Shown here in pieces: positions 51,230 through 64,000 of a stretch of DNA of 64,000 nt. Under the pieces are notes generated by a model. The model made no database searches and was not told where the DNA came from. It worked only from the letters and a program-made list of their open reading frames with translations. Every line of letters starts with the position of its first letter. Within the stretch, counting starts at the first letter, position 1. The DNA lies in the NCBI RefSeq assembly GCF_042242105.1, contig NC_092014.1, positions 14,141,874-14,205,873 of the forward strand, written 5' to 3'. The DNA comes from Pempheris klunzingeri (Eukaryota > Chordata > Actinopteri > Acropomatiformes > Pempheridae). The position numbers were made by a program, and so were the translations under genes.

Positions 51230-52200
51230 CTTACCAACAGACAAACAGACATGATAACCACCTCCTTGAGGAATGACAGGAAGCGCTGGGATTGTACTGA
51301 CAACACCTATAGTCCAGGCCTACACCATTACAGCCTCTGCGTCTGCCCCAGGAAGAGTGGGAAGAGAGCTGAGCTAATTGAAGCCCGACCTAAGAGCACT
51401 ACACTCTCCAGTCTATTCATGACTAATGTCCGGTCACAGGAAAATAAAATGGACAACATACGACTCAGATTAACCCAGCTAGAGGAAATCAGAGACTTCT
51501 GTGTCCTTGTCTTTATAAAGCCTTTATCCTCACTTTGATCTCCTAGACAAGCTGACACGGACTGTGTACTTAGAACATGTGCCTACCAGTTAGTTGATGT
51601 CATAAATGAAATTTTTTAACATGTCATAGGACAGACTGCAGTGTCTAGTTGTGCCTATCGCCATGTGGGCGCTCACTATTCTTATGAATAGTCTTGAGAA
51701 ACTGTTCCTCCAGCACATCTGAGACAACGTTCCAGCCAGCCTTGATTCATTTGCACTCTGTGCCAACAGAGGAAGCCATACTGCCCTCACACATCTTGAA
51801 AATATCAACACCTACATGAGAATGCTGTTGATTTCAAACCCAGGAAAGTTGTTGGTAAGCTCCAAGCTCGGCTCGGGTACTACACTCTGCAACTGGATAT
51901 TGGAGTTCCTCTCAAACAGCCGTCAGACAGTTTATATGGGAGGTCATACCTTCCCCAGGGCTTTGTGCTCAGCCCCCTTCATTCACACTGCTGCGACCCG
52001 TCACAGAAAAATCTCTGTTGTGAAGTTTGCGGACAACAACAACCGTCTACCCAACATCAGCTAAACCAAGGAGCTGATTGTTGATTTTAGGATTAAATAT
52101 AGTTTTTAGACTTTGTTCTATTTTACTGCCAATTTTAATTTCATTTCATTGTGCAAGCCTGTATTGTATAATGACAATAAAGCTGAACCTTGAACCCACC
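51230..52200 (+). mobile_element. Decayed, internally deleted non-LTR retrotransposon (Rex1/L2-like)
   Basis: Remnants in order match a teleost LINE. An endonuclease start reads SLFMTNVRSQENKMDNIRLRL (51390-51460 region). About 51583-51617 reads YQLVDVINEIF. Reverse-transcriptase pieces follow: ALTHLENINTYMRMLL (about 51780-51827), TTLCNWILEFLSNSRQTVYM, VVKFADNNNRLP (FADN in place of the catalytic FADD) and TKELIVDFR near 52065-52090. The 3' end is 'attgtataatgacaataaagctgaaccttgaac', a typical tail of this group. Stops, frameshifts and large deletions (the full pol would be several times longer) make it inactive. The assignment to Rex1 or L2 comes from memory of the protein pattern. Confidence 0.8.
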
Positions 52201-54180
52201 TGTATTTGACCTTTGATCCCTTACATCACATCACAGTCATCCTTTTCCTCTTTGTCAGGTCTTCTGCTCTTTTTCCTGTTAAGGTTAAATCATCCAGTCA
52301 ATACACTTGTCCTCTGGAAATAGTTGCACCAGCTGTTCAAACTTAACCTCGTGTGTTGTTTGATTATTTATAGGGGACAGCATACATTAATCAACACTGG
52401 CTTTTAACAACAGCTATGTGAATGTGCTGGGATCAGTTCAATAGCTAATAATCTGCACCTGTAGTTCTAAAACAACTAAGAACAGTTTAAGTAAGTGGTC
52501 GTATGCAGCACGCAAACTGCTTCCGACATCACATATATTGAAGAGTAGAAGAGGTGATATCAAATAAAATATTTGGAATATCTGACCCTGTTGATCGTAA
52601 CAGTGACATACAAATGGTTGTAAATTTACCTTTCATAAAAACAACATACTAAAATGACCAAACTTACTGTAAGACTAAGAATGGCAAAATAACTAACCAC
52701 CAATCTTAAACTAACAAAACACAAGTAGTTATTGAATAGTAACTTACTAGTAGTCACTAAACATTAAACTAACTATACTAGCTAATGTTCGCAAAATAGC
52801 ATCAGTAAAATTTCCCCCTCTTAGGTACCAACTCTAACAGACATATTTCTCCATGTTTGCATACATAAATAAAACAAATCAACACATACATTCACAGATA
52901 GTTTGGCAGCCATGGTTACTTAAGTTAAAAGTCACATTTAGCTTTCTCATAGACAGTATAATACAAGTCACAGAGTACTATACTGTATTATACAGAGTAT
53001 ACAGAGATATTAAGAACTGTGCTACAAAATATCTTCTTCTTCTCTGTCAAAAAGTTGACAGTATAAGCTTTAACTACTAGTCCCATGGTGCGTTTCTTCA
53101 TTCAACCTGACACCCAATCACTGGGCTTTAAAATTTTGTGCTGTACGGCCCTAATGGTGGATGTGGGTTAAATAGGACGGTGCTACTGAAAACATAACCT
53201 GTAGCTTGAATCCACTAAATCTGGGTCACTTTGAATTTGTCACTAATATGATTCGCGCCTTTGACCGGCCTCTTTTGCCTGCCAATGACAGCTAAGGCTC
53301 ATGGGTATTTCTTGTATTCAGACTCAATCTCCTGGCTAAAACTTGATTTCTCAGAAACAAGGTCTGAAAACTGGTGGCCATGACATGAACCTATAAGGAC
53401 CTTAAATTTCCAGATAATGTGAAAATGCTTGGGAATCCTCGAAATAGTCAGTAGCTAAAAAGGCATCACCTCTCTCCAAAATATCTCTCTAAATGATGAC
53501 TTCTGTGACTTTAAAAGCGAAGGAACCCACAGATTTAGAGACATTATGCACATTATACTGTATGTAGCCTACTGACATTAAAGGTTCATGTGCATCACTG
53601 CAGTAATTAACCTCATCTTCCCACAGACAAATAAGACATGATAGCATAATTCTAATCTAAACTATAATTAAAGATTGCAAGATAACACCTTATATAGTCT
53701 ACCTGCAGTAGCCTACACCTTGTCTGTAAACAGTGCAGCAGACAGAACAGGCCTGAGGGAAGTTACCCAGAAGTTCAGAGCTGAGCTGGAATAATGCCCG
53801 TCTTCATACAAGATGATTCCTTCTACAACACAATTGCGGATTCTTGTACAAAATGGGTGGAGCAAGACAGTGACAGAGATTTCACACTCATAAATACCCT
53901 GTGTGAATGTGACTTGTAAGCTGTGTGCCTCAGGATCAGTGTGTGTATTTGTGTGTGTGTGTGTGTGTGTGTTGGGTGGGGTCTCTATGAGTCGTCCACC
54001 CACCCTGCAGGGACTAGTGCTTCCTCTCCAGGGTTCAGAAATAACCAACAGACAGCTTTATTGTTCAAGAAAACCTGCCTGCTGTCTCTGCCTGTCGCTC
54101 ACACACACTCACACACAAAGACCCCCCTCTCCTTTTACAGATCTGAATAACTGACAAGTAGAGTCTTGGTTACACCCTGG
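52200..54180. other. Gene-free intergenic DNA
   Basis: No supported exon. A (GT)n run of about 24 nt lies near 53949-53972. Confidence 0.45.
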
Positions 54181-54204
54181 CTCTGAGGAAGGGAGGAAGA
54201 AAGA

Positions 54205-54224
54205 GGGTGAGACAGAGAGAGACA

Positions 54225-54262
<38 letters not shown>
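54205..54262. repeat. (GA)n/(CAGA)n microsatellite
   Basis: Purine-rich GAGA/CAGAGA tract, paired with a long CA tract 120 nt further on. Confidence 0.92.
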
Positions 54263-54264
<2 letters not shown>

Positions 54265-54383
54265 GGGGTAGAGGGAGGGGTTTTGTGGACACTCGATGTG
54301 CTGACAGGACAGCGGTGGTCACACCCAAACTGTGGCGCCTGACCTTCTACAACAAACAGAAACACCCTTACACACATACAATG

Positions 54384-54420
54384 ACACACACTCACACACT
54401 CACACACACACTCACACACA

Positions 54421-54469
<49 letters not shown>
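54384..54469. repeat. (CA)n with CACT interruptions
   Basis: Eighty-six nt; the last 46 are uninterrupted CA. Confidence 0.95.
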
Positions 54470-54472
<3 letters not shown>

Positions 54473-54659
54473 TACAGGTCCTGTAACATCATCTTTCTCA
54501 GGTTTCCAGTGAGGATGTCTTTTCTCTGCTCAGCCTGCTGTTCCATGTTAGCAGTTTGTGACTCAGCAGGACGACCACAATCTGCCTCTTTCATAATCAC
54601 GGCCTCGCTCTGTTACTCTGAGGTCACTCTGAGGCTCTGTAGCACGCTGTGGTCTTAAA

Positions 54660-55080
54660 TCATAGTAATCAAGTATTTGAAATGTACTTAAGTATTTCCA
54701 TTTTATGCTACTTTATACTTTTATTCTATTTGATTCAATAGAGAAATAGGGTTAGGGTACTTTTTACTCTACCTCAGTAATTTGACAGCTTTAGACATCG
54801 GTTATTTTGTGGATTAAGATTTTTCAAACAAAACATTTGATGATTTTATAACATATGACGCATTGTTACAGATTAAACTCCTTAACAGTATAAAAAACTG
54901 TTAAAATTAGCTTCACCTTGATAAACTACAACAGTATAATGTTACTTTATGCAGAATCACTAATAATAAACACTCACAGTGACCACTTTTCACTTATAAT
55001 GGAATATTTTTGGATCTGAATACTTCTATTGATATATAAACAGGAGTATACATTTTTGTAAATTATATACACTAAGTAAG
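54660..55080 (-). repeat. Dispersed repeat
   Basis: 'tgtacttaagtatttccattttatgctactttatac' and 'tactttttactctacctcag' match the family seen at 7610-8065 and 30391-30983. Confidence 0.55.
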
Positions 55081-57284
55081 TTATACACACAAGCAAAATA
55101 ATGTATGCGGTGCTTGTCATTGCATGATTTCAGTGCACTCGTGTGACTCGTGGAAAATATTTGAACGAACAAGTTGTTCCACAGCTAATTTATGTGGTGT
55201 GCAGTAAGATACTTTAAAAATAAAGTCCGACCAATACTGACTCTCTCTAGGCTGATACCAGGATCACTCTTGATTTAAATGATAATAAATGCACATCATA
55301 AATACTCTCAATAGGAACACCTTACACTGACCATATGTTGTGTTGCGTAGATTTATCATGAAAGCACACGATGACACGTTATGTTGAATGTTGCTGATTG
55401 TTAAGCCTTCTGTTATCAGTAGCCAAAGGCTGCGGCTCCAACCCATGTTCATGTAGCTGTGATGTTACAGCCTTGAATCACAGTATGTCACCTGAGAGGG
55501 CTTCACTGGTCAACATGTTTGCAAAGAAAATAGGACAGTAACTCCCATAGAACTGCTGCTGCAGCATTTTCCTGCACATATGAAAGGGTCTTCGAACTGA
55601 GAGCTCCAGGACAATAGCTGTATTTATTCATTCATTCTATTGATTTTTCACTTATTACTGCCACCATGATAACAAAGCTCCCCTAACCTTAAAGTACTTA
55701 CATTAACTCAAACCTGAACCTGAGCAAACGATAACCACGGCGACGTCTCATCATGAAACAACTTTATCTAACAGATTGATTTTTCTTAACTGTAATATAT
55801 AATGGGCAGCACGGTTGGGCGGTGATCAGCACTGTTGCCTCAGGTACGGTATACAGTAGATTATTAAAGGAACAGTAGATTAATTAAATAAATGTTTCCT
55901 ATAACTTTATTGACAATGATAACTAATCTGTATTCAATGCAGATCATATTCTCAGTGACCTTTGATTTCATGAGTGTTGATCAGCTCAGATATCAGCAGT
56001 CATAAATCATTGTTCCTATAAAATACCAGCTGTCTGCTGTAACCTCAAACCAAGTCTAATCTTGACATCTGCTCCTTCAATTTACAATACTGTTTACCTT
56101 CCCAAACACTCACTGATTGTTTTACCTTCAAATCAACACCACATAGAAGAGAAACGCCAAGTTTTCTTCTTACATTTCTAGATTGTGTTTATGTGTACAG
56201 CAGTTTTTCAATTTTATAGTTTCACACAGCCACATCATGACATGGAGTGTCGTTTCTACTGATCATATGACAACAAACAGAACAGAGGCTAACGAAATGT
56301 GATATGTCAAACAAAAAAACTCACACACACACACACACACTGTAAATTAAATTTAGTCGAATTACAGTGGAACGTGTGAACAGTTAACTGAACACAACAT
56401 TATGCAACTGTGCCATATTAACTATCAGTTTAGACGTGCGGAGCTGCAATGTCTGGGGGGTATGATGAAACACATGCGCGCTTCCACAGACAGCGATGTT
56501 GAAATGCACACAGTGAGATATATGTGCAATTTCCTTGCCAAGATCTTAACATTCCTTTGTTGTTTCTCTATAATCTGATTTTCTCTTTAAATTATAGATG
56601 ACTGACACACTCACACAGGCCGCAGTGCAGAATAAACCCACGTGAATAATCAAATATGTTGATTTTTATCTTATAAAAGGATAAATGCTATTTGCATTTC
56701 TTCAGCCAACAGTAATTGTTTACTTCTAATGCTATAAACTAAACTGAGGACTTTTAATTCCAGGCTTTAACTTGTTTTCAGCATTTGGTTTAATTTGTTG
56801 ATTGGAGGGAAAGAAAAGGCGCAAAAGACATGGATGTAGGCTGCTTCTGTTTTCTCTCCTATTCCTGTTGTCACTTATGTTATATGATCGGCATTATTTC
56901 TTGTGTTCTCGAGAAAAGAAGACAAAATTACAGGTTCAGTACAACCTAAAAGAGCATTCTTCAGCTTGCAGTAAGTCAAATCATTACTGTTATCAAAGCA
57001 TACACTTAATCAGGCTGAACAGCTAAGACTGATGTCAGACTAAAGGTGCACAGAGAGGAGCAGCCACCACAGGTCCAGTGTAGCTGACTTTATGGCCTCC
57101 ATCACTCTGAATTATCCAGGCACTTCAGATGAAATAGCTGCTTATCTAGATTTAGTGTTGCGGTAATTGTTTAGGAGCTGTTTCTGAGTCCTTTTGTACT
57201 GACCAGTGCACTCCCATAATCGCACCTGATGTGCCATTACATGTCTTCAAACAGAGCGTCATTAATGATTACATCCACCTAAAT
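55081..57284. other. Gene-free intergenic DNA
   Basis: No supported exon; one short (CA)n near 56322-56340. Nothing else seen. Confidence 0.45.
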
Positions 57285-57640
57285 TACTTAATACACAACA
57301 TGAAAGTGTGTAATATCTCAACAGCTACGGGATGGATTGCCATAAAATGTGGTACAAACATTCATGTTACCCTCAGGATGTATTGTTAAAGCTTGGTGAG
57401 ACTTAAATCTTTCATCTCTCCACCATTACATAAAAATTTGAACTATGGTGCTTTGATTTATGACAAAATACCAACAAAACCAATGACACTCTCAAAAACC
57501 ACAGTTGTACTTCACCTTTTGTGCTAATTAAAAAATGTTAGCATGCTAACATGCTAAACTAACAATCAACATGTTGACATGCTTTTGTTAGTATTTGGCT
57601 CAAAGCACCACAGAGCCTAAGAACTGTCAACACAAGGTGG
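57285..57640 (+). repeat. Dispersed repeat (GCATGCTAACATGCTAA family)
   Basis: 'gggatggattgccataaaatgtggtacaaacattcatg', 'tgttagcatgctaacatgctaaact' and 'ttggctcaaagcaccacagagcctaag' mark a nearly full copy of a common fish repeat. A fragment is at 28560-28690. Confidence 0.6.
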
Positions 57641-58156
57641 AGGAGAACCACATTTACTGTCCTAAAACTACTTATTTATAATCAATCTGTAATTATTACA
57701 TCCTCATCATGAAAATCCCTTTCCAAGGTTTACTCGGTGTGACTCACAGAGTCTCTCAGTGTGTTGAATCAGGGTTGTAGGACCATACCGGCATGTGGTG
57801 GAGCCCAATGTAGGGCAGGGCAGTGGTGAGGTGGAGTGAGGAAGGGCAAACAGATGCCAAGTCAAATAAAACAAAACTCTGGGCAGCGGCACAACCCCTG
57901 GCAGTCTGCTAGGCCTGGCAGAGAGTCACATAAACACACACACACACACTGTACAGTACACATACACGCTGTTTACACACAGCGTAGGCGGCACCCTAGA
58001 CAGCGGGTGATCCTGCTCCCTCTCTGTTCACTCACCCAAAAAATTAAGAAAATCTGTCCACAGATGCTGAGTTTCAACCACAGTCACGCGAGAAGCTGTC
58101 CTCCCTTTTCAACCTGTAACAGCAGGAACTCTGACACAGCAGGTGCACACATGCAT

Positions 58157-58159
<3 letters not shown>

Positions 58160-58214
<55 letters not shown>
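58160..58214. repeat. (CA)n microsatellite
   Basis: About 27 uninterrupted CA units. Confidence 0.95.
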
Positions 58215-58215
<1 letters not shown>

Positions 58216-59059
58216 AAAACTGTACAAATTCTCAGCTGTGACAACGCTGCATGATAACTGAGCCTTTAACACAAGCACACACATGATATGGGTAGGGCTG
58301 CTCGGTCAAGGGTTATGTAGCTTAAAAAAAAAGTCCACATAAACACCCAAGAGATCATCACAGATTAGCTGCATCAAGCGTCAGTGAGGCTGTTTATGGC
58401 GTTCTGCTGGGTGGGGCCACACATCAAGCACTTGATCAGTCTCATTAGTAGAGGAGTGCCTGTTGGCCTTCTGGATGTTATGTAAAGAACCTGACTCTCT
58501 TTGTTGCTGCTTCATGGAAATCTCCATTCAAGCAGGAGTGTTTGGTTTGGATAAAGACTTGAGCTGTGTCTTTAAAGCAGAATGATTAGTGCAAGAGCTC
58601 GCTGGAAGTATTAATTATGGTCTGTGGTAAATAACAATGTGATTCTTGTGTTGATCCCTGCAGGGAAAAGTCTTTCGTCTTACCCTCATCCACAGGGCAA
58701 TTCGAAGGTCATTTACAGAGCAGCATTTCTGGAACTACAGGGAGTCAGTGGCTAACACGATTTTCATGAGCACTTTTACCTTCATTTGATATCGACAGGA
58801 GACACGCAGACAGCAAAAGTGGGGAAAAAAAGAGAGCGGAATATTTAACATTTAACATTCGTCCCTTGAGTGTGTTCTCAATGGAAAATTGACTAAATTG
58901 AGTACACGTAAAACAGCCGTGCGCACACTAAATAGCACTTGATTTCCGAGTGTGCTGTTGATGAACACTCGGAAGACAGTCACACCTACACACACACCTA
59001 CAAGACAGTCAAAGTTGCAAACAGTGGTCAGATAGCTCCGAAAAGATCCGATTACAAGT

Positions 59060-59260
59060 GAGCTGCTATTCTGTCCACCAGCTGGTAGCTATGTTTGAGC
59101 AGGTACAGCAGTTTTTTTAGAGCTTTTTCACCAAGCGGTGAGCGGTGAGAGTAAACCAAAAGCTGTGGGCCGTAAACCCAAAACAACGAGCTAAAACAAA
59201 ATAACATGCGTACAGAACCCACAGTCAGGTGTTAAATCTATGTGTTTATCGAGACAAGCA
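59060..59260 (+). repeat. Dispersed repeat, copy B
   Basis: Partner of 39770-40010; see the shared words listed there. Confidence 0.55.
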
Positions 59261-60265
59261 ACCTCTTTCATGTTTTATGCAGTGATTTAGTTCATTGTTA
59301 AAATAAACTAGTGATAAGCACAGCTTTAAGTATATTGATTTCTTGTACACTAACTGCAAAAACAGCACTATAAAGACAAGTATGCCGTATGGTATTGTGA
59401 CACAAACAAGTTCATCAGAGTGGAAATAAGCCAAAACAGAGGCTTCAGCATTGCTCTTGTTCAGGCTAAACCTTTTTACAGAAAGAATCTGGAAAGTTAG
59501 TCTGTCAGAGTTAGTTAGTCTGCTAATGTTACCACTTTAGTGTTCTCTTTAGAGTACTGGCTAGATGATGTTCTTAACTAAAAGAAATACATTTAAATAA
59601 GTACTTAAATAAATACTTTTTTATGTAGACACACAAAAAATTACCTGAAATGGCCTTTATGATCGTTGTTTTTGTTAGATACAGAGAAACATCCAGATAA
59701 ATAAGTGGCTCCAACCTGAGCAGCTGGTTGATTAATGGGTGCATTCAGAGACCTCAGACAGGTTCAGGAATGTGAGGAGAAAAAGATCTTGCTGGGAGCT
59801 CTGTGTAATTGTATACTTCTGGGCTGCTGGATTTGGACGAAAAAAAAAAAACAAAATACAAAAACCACACAATTGCCTGTAAAAACCAGCCAGGCAGTGG
59901 ATTGAACATGTATGAGGGAAATAATTGTATTTTAATGCGTCTGAAGTTTGTAATGCAATTGTCATTATGCCAACTTTTCTGTTTTTATTTTTTATTATGT
60001 TTCAGCTGTTGTTGCCTTTTCTCACACACACAGACACACAGACACACCTTGCCCCAACATGCTTTTTCTTCAAGCTCAGTTGTTGTTCCTGGAAACAAGT
60101 GCAGGTCTGTGTTTCAAATACTGTGTACAGTATATTTCCATATGCTCCAAACCTCATATCAAGCCTGTAGCATTCAAAGTGACTGGCATGTTTAGACAGG
60201 TGGTGGTACAATCTACACCATCTTTTACAGTCTGACACCTGCAAGCTCATACTGTTCGTACTGAA

Positions 60266-61725
<1,460 letters not shown>

Positions 61726-62284
61726 CTATGAACCCTCTGGGAGAGCCAAAGGGTGGGGAAGGGTGCCCACAGTCCTGTTTGCCAGCGCCACCTTTTCTGC
61801 TGCAGTGACAGCGTGTCTTTCAGAAGGTGGGGGGAGTGTGTGTCCATCTGGGGGGGTGTGCATGCCGAGGCTCGTGAGGAGGTCCTGCAGATGTGCGACG
61901 GTGCTCACTAACTGCTTCTTCTCCTCTTCCAGGGCAGAAACCTGCTCCCTGAGCCGGCCCTCTGACTGACCCAGAGCCTCCACTCGACTCTCCAGGCTGC
62001 AGACGCGAGCATGTGACACCTGGGAGGGAGAGAGCAAAGGTCGAAATGAACAAAGTAAAAAAGATACCATGTCTGATGTATATATATGTGTGTGCGTCTG
62101 TGTGTACCCGCAGCTCCTCAAGCAGGTCGAGGTTCTGCTGTCGGAGGCTCTGATTGGTCCTCTCCAGCTGTGCCGCTCGCTGATGTTGATTGAGGGTCGG
62201 GGGCGTGTCCAGCAGCTCGTCCTGCAGCACGTGGTACTCCACCTCGTAGGCCTGGAGCTGCTTGGACACATCCATCTCACAAAC
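61726..62284 (-). CDS. tbc1d1: TBC1 domain family member 1, last two coding exons (partial)
   Basis: C-terminal end of a Rab GTPase-activating protein; in mammals an AKT/AMPK substrate controlling GLUT4 traffic in muscle. Exons: 62284-62108 (59 codons, phase 0 at both ends) and 62019-61726 (97 codons plus TAG). Acceptors are catcag and cctcccag; the donor is CGG|gtacac. The first reads VCEMDVSKQLQAYEVEYHV, then LERTNQSLRQQNLDLLEELR, the coiled coil after the TBC domain. SKQLQAYEVEYHVLQDELLD fits TBC1D1 better than TBC1D4, and the position beyond klf3 agrees. The second exon continues the coiled coil (ARVCSLESRVEALGQSEG) and ends in a Pro/His/Thr-rich tail (TPPDGHTLPPPSE...LALPEGS) that I do not recognise as conserved. 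The catalytic TBC domain lies beyond the right edge. Confidence 0.88.
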
Positions 62285-64000
62285 CTGATGGACACAGACA
62301 GTTCTTTATCAATCATTACTCTCAAATGAACAAAACATTCTGGGTGTCGGATTGTAAATAGCAAACATTCACAGTGCACATGAGCTCAGAAAACCTTTTT
62401 TCTTGAGGTTTAAAGAAAATTGCTGGTTTACTACAACTTGGATCCTATTTTTGTAGTTTGGTCTTTATTTCTAAACGTTGTGATAACATTGTATGATAAC
62501 ATTGCACTCACCATAATAATTGCTGAGGTCTATGAACACCACATAGCTAAAATTAAGTCTGTCAGGCCCAGTAACACGAGTATCCAAACGACCAGGTTTT
62601 AAACGAGGAAAGGATTTGGGCAGATCCAAACAAGATTCATACCAACACGTCTCAGCTGCAAGACTTTGTCAGGGTTCTGGCTTTAAGCTGAAATGTGTTG
62701 TCAGCCAGGCCTCCGGGCTCAGAGTGCTTTGAATTTTTCCTTTTTGTTTGCAGATGATGCAGACAAGAGTTTTATTTTGGTTTAGTTGTTATCAAACACT
62801 TGATTTGGCCAACAGGAGTGCATCAGACATGTTCGTAATGATTACTTCTTGCACAACTACGGCAAATACAGAAGGCCATGGTGTTAATAACAGACAGGTA
62901 GCAATGATAAGCTACTAATATCAGTATTTGCCTTCATTTTCTCTGTGGCTTACAACTTGTAAAATCATCTATTTGCAGTCTCTTTCCTCCTTTAACTTCT
63001 TTATAGCAATGTCACTGTGCTCTCACATCTCAGCAATATAACTTTGTAGCTGCGATGTTATTGTTACCGATGGGTATAATGTACAAAAGCTTGTGTGCGA
63101 CTTAACTTTCTTTTAAAGTGTTTTTCTTTTTTGTCACAAAATACACAGATTTAGCTGACTGTTGCTGTCTTGTAACTTCAAATTCCATAATACTGCGTGA
63201 TAGTTAATAAACAACGGAGACATGTTTTGAACGAGAGGCACAAAACATCCTGTAAGCACACTCCCTTGTTCTTTTTTTTCTTTTCTTTTTGTGAAACTGT
63301 GAGTCACACCACAGCTAACATATAGACAACCTGATGTGAATGGCATTTGAGGGAAAGTACCAGCAAGCTAGAGCATGACTCAATACCCTCCTGCTATCTC
63401 GTGCAAATTCTACAGTCTAAACTATAGCACACCTTGATAACATCACTCTACATGTGTCTGACTCATCACAATCTCCTGTCAGCCCCTCCCATCTCAAGAC
63501 AGCCAGAAACCTACGCTACTGTGCCACTTAATGCTAAATGTTCTATCTTGACAGCTGTTTACATGCGCCCGACATAAACAAATATTACACAACAGAGTCT
63601 TATCATGACTTTGGGATTTTTGGTTACTGGAGTCGTTGAACACGTGATCCTGATATGATTGACATACAGTAGTTTTACTGACGCATAAAACGGAGGTTAA
63701 ATGACTGCACTGTTCTCTTCACTGTTATAAAGACACAGGGTGTGGTTCATGTTGATAGCATCTATTGCTCTAGCAGAATATCGTTCTCCATTTTCTCCTT
63801 TAGCCATAAAGCAATCATGGTGTCTCTCTATCACTGCTATCAGTTGTAAAATCAGATCCTCTGATGAAACACATCTGTTCAGTGAACTGACAGAAGTTCA
63901 ATAGTTTGAGTACATTTAGTAACGCAATGACATCATGTATTTACACATGTTGGTTCTGATGTTTTCAACCAGTAGGCCAACGGTCCTTTCTTGCTTTTCC
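62285..64000 (-). other. tbc1d1 intron (partial)
   Basis: Between the penultimate coding exon and the window edge no further tbc1d1 exon was found. The preceding exon should end in the residues before VCEMD. AT-rich, no clear repeat. Confidence 0.5.

Overview
The window is ordinary vertebrate nuclear DNA, almost certainly from a ray-finned fish and probably a percomorph teleost. The evidence is short GT-AG introns, very dense (CA)n/(GT)n microsatellites, AT-rich intergenic DNA, a vertebrate-type tRNA-Pro, and a degraded Rex1/L2-like LINE. The species call is inference. Reading exons by hand on both strands gives four protein genes and one tRNA. Order and orientations match human 4p14 read backwards (recalled, not looked up): tmem156 (+), fam114a1 (-), klf3 (-), tbc1d1 (-, 3' end only).

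Layout. 1-3377: tmem156 upstream DNA with repeat fragments and an AT-rich palindromic stretch. 3378-8349: tmem156, nine coding exons, 341 aa, all introns phase 1. 8350-10545: tail-to-tail region holding 3' UTRs. 10546-19921 (non-coding first exon ending at 21779): fam114a1, twelve coding exons, 602 aa. 22463-22534: tRNA-Pro(AGG). About 23.1-25.1 kb: probable klf3 3' UTR. 25138-30251 (first exon ending at 38342): klf3, five coding exons, 360 aa, three C2H2 fingers and a PVDLS CtBP motif. 38.7-61.7 kb: about 23 kb with no recognisable gene, holding repeats, microsatellites, the LINE remnant and a perfect 46-nt hairpin. 61726-62284: last two coding exons of tbc1d1; the rest to 64000 is intron.

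The genes are not an operon or a shared pathway: a membrane protein of unknown function, a Rab2-linked coiled-coil protein, a CtBP-recruiting repressor and a RabGAP. The most distinctive observations are the TLR1/6/10 cluster missing from between klf3 and fam114a1, loss of the N-terminal SUMO site in this Klf3, the tmem156 tail built from tiny phase-1 exons, fam114a1 exons embedded in GU- or CU-rich repeats, a GC-AG intron, and two perfect inverted repeats. I found no sign of a novel multi-gene system. Exon joins come from reading-frame and splice-site continuity plus remembered human proteins, with no alignment run.
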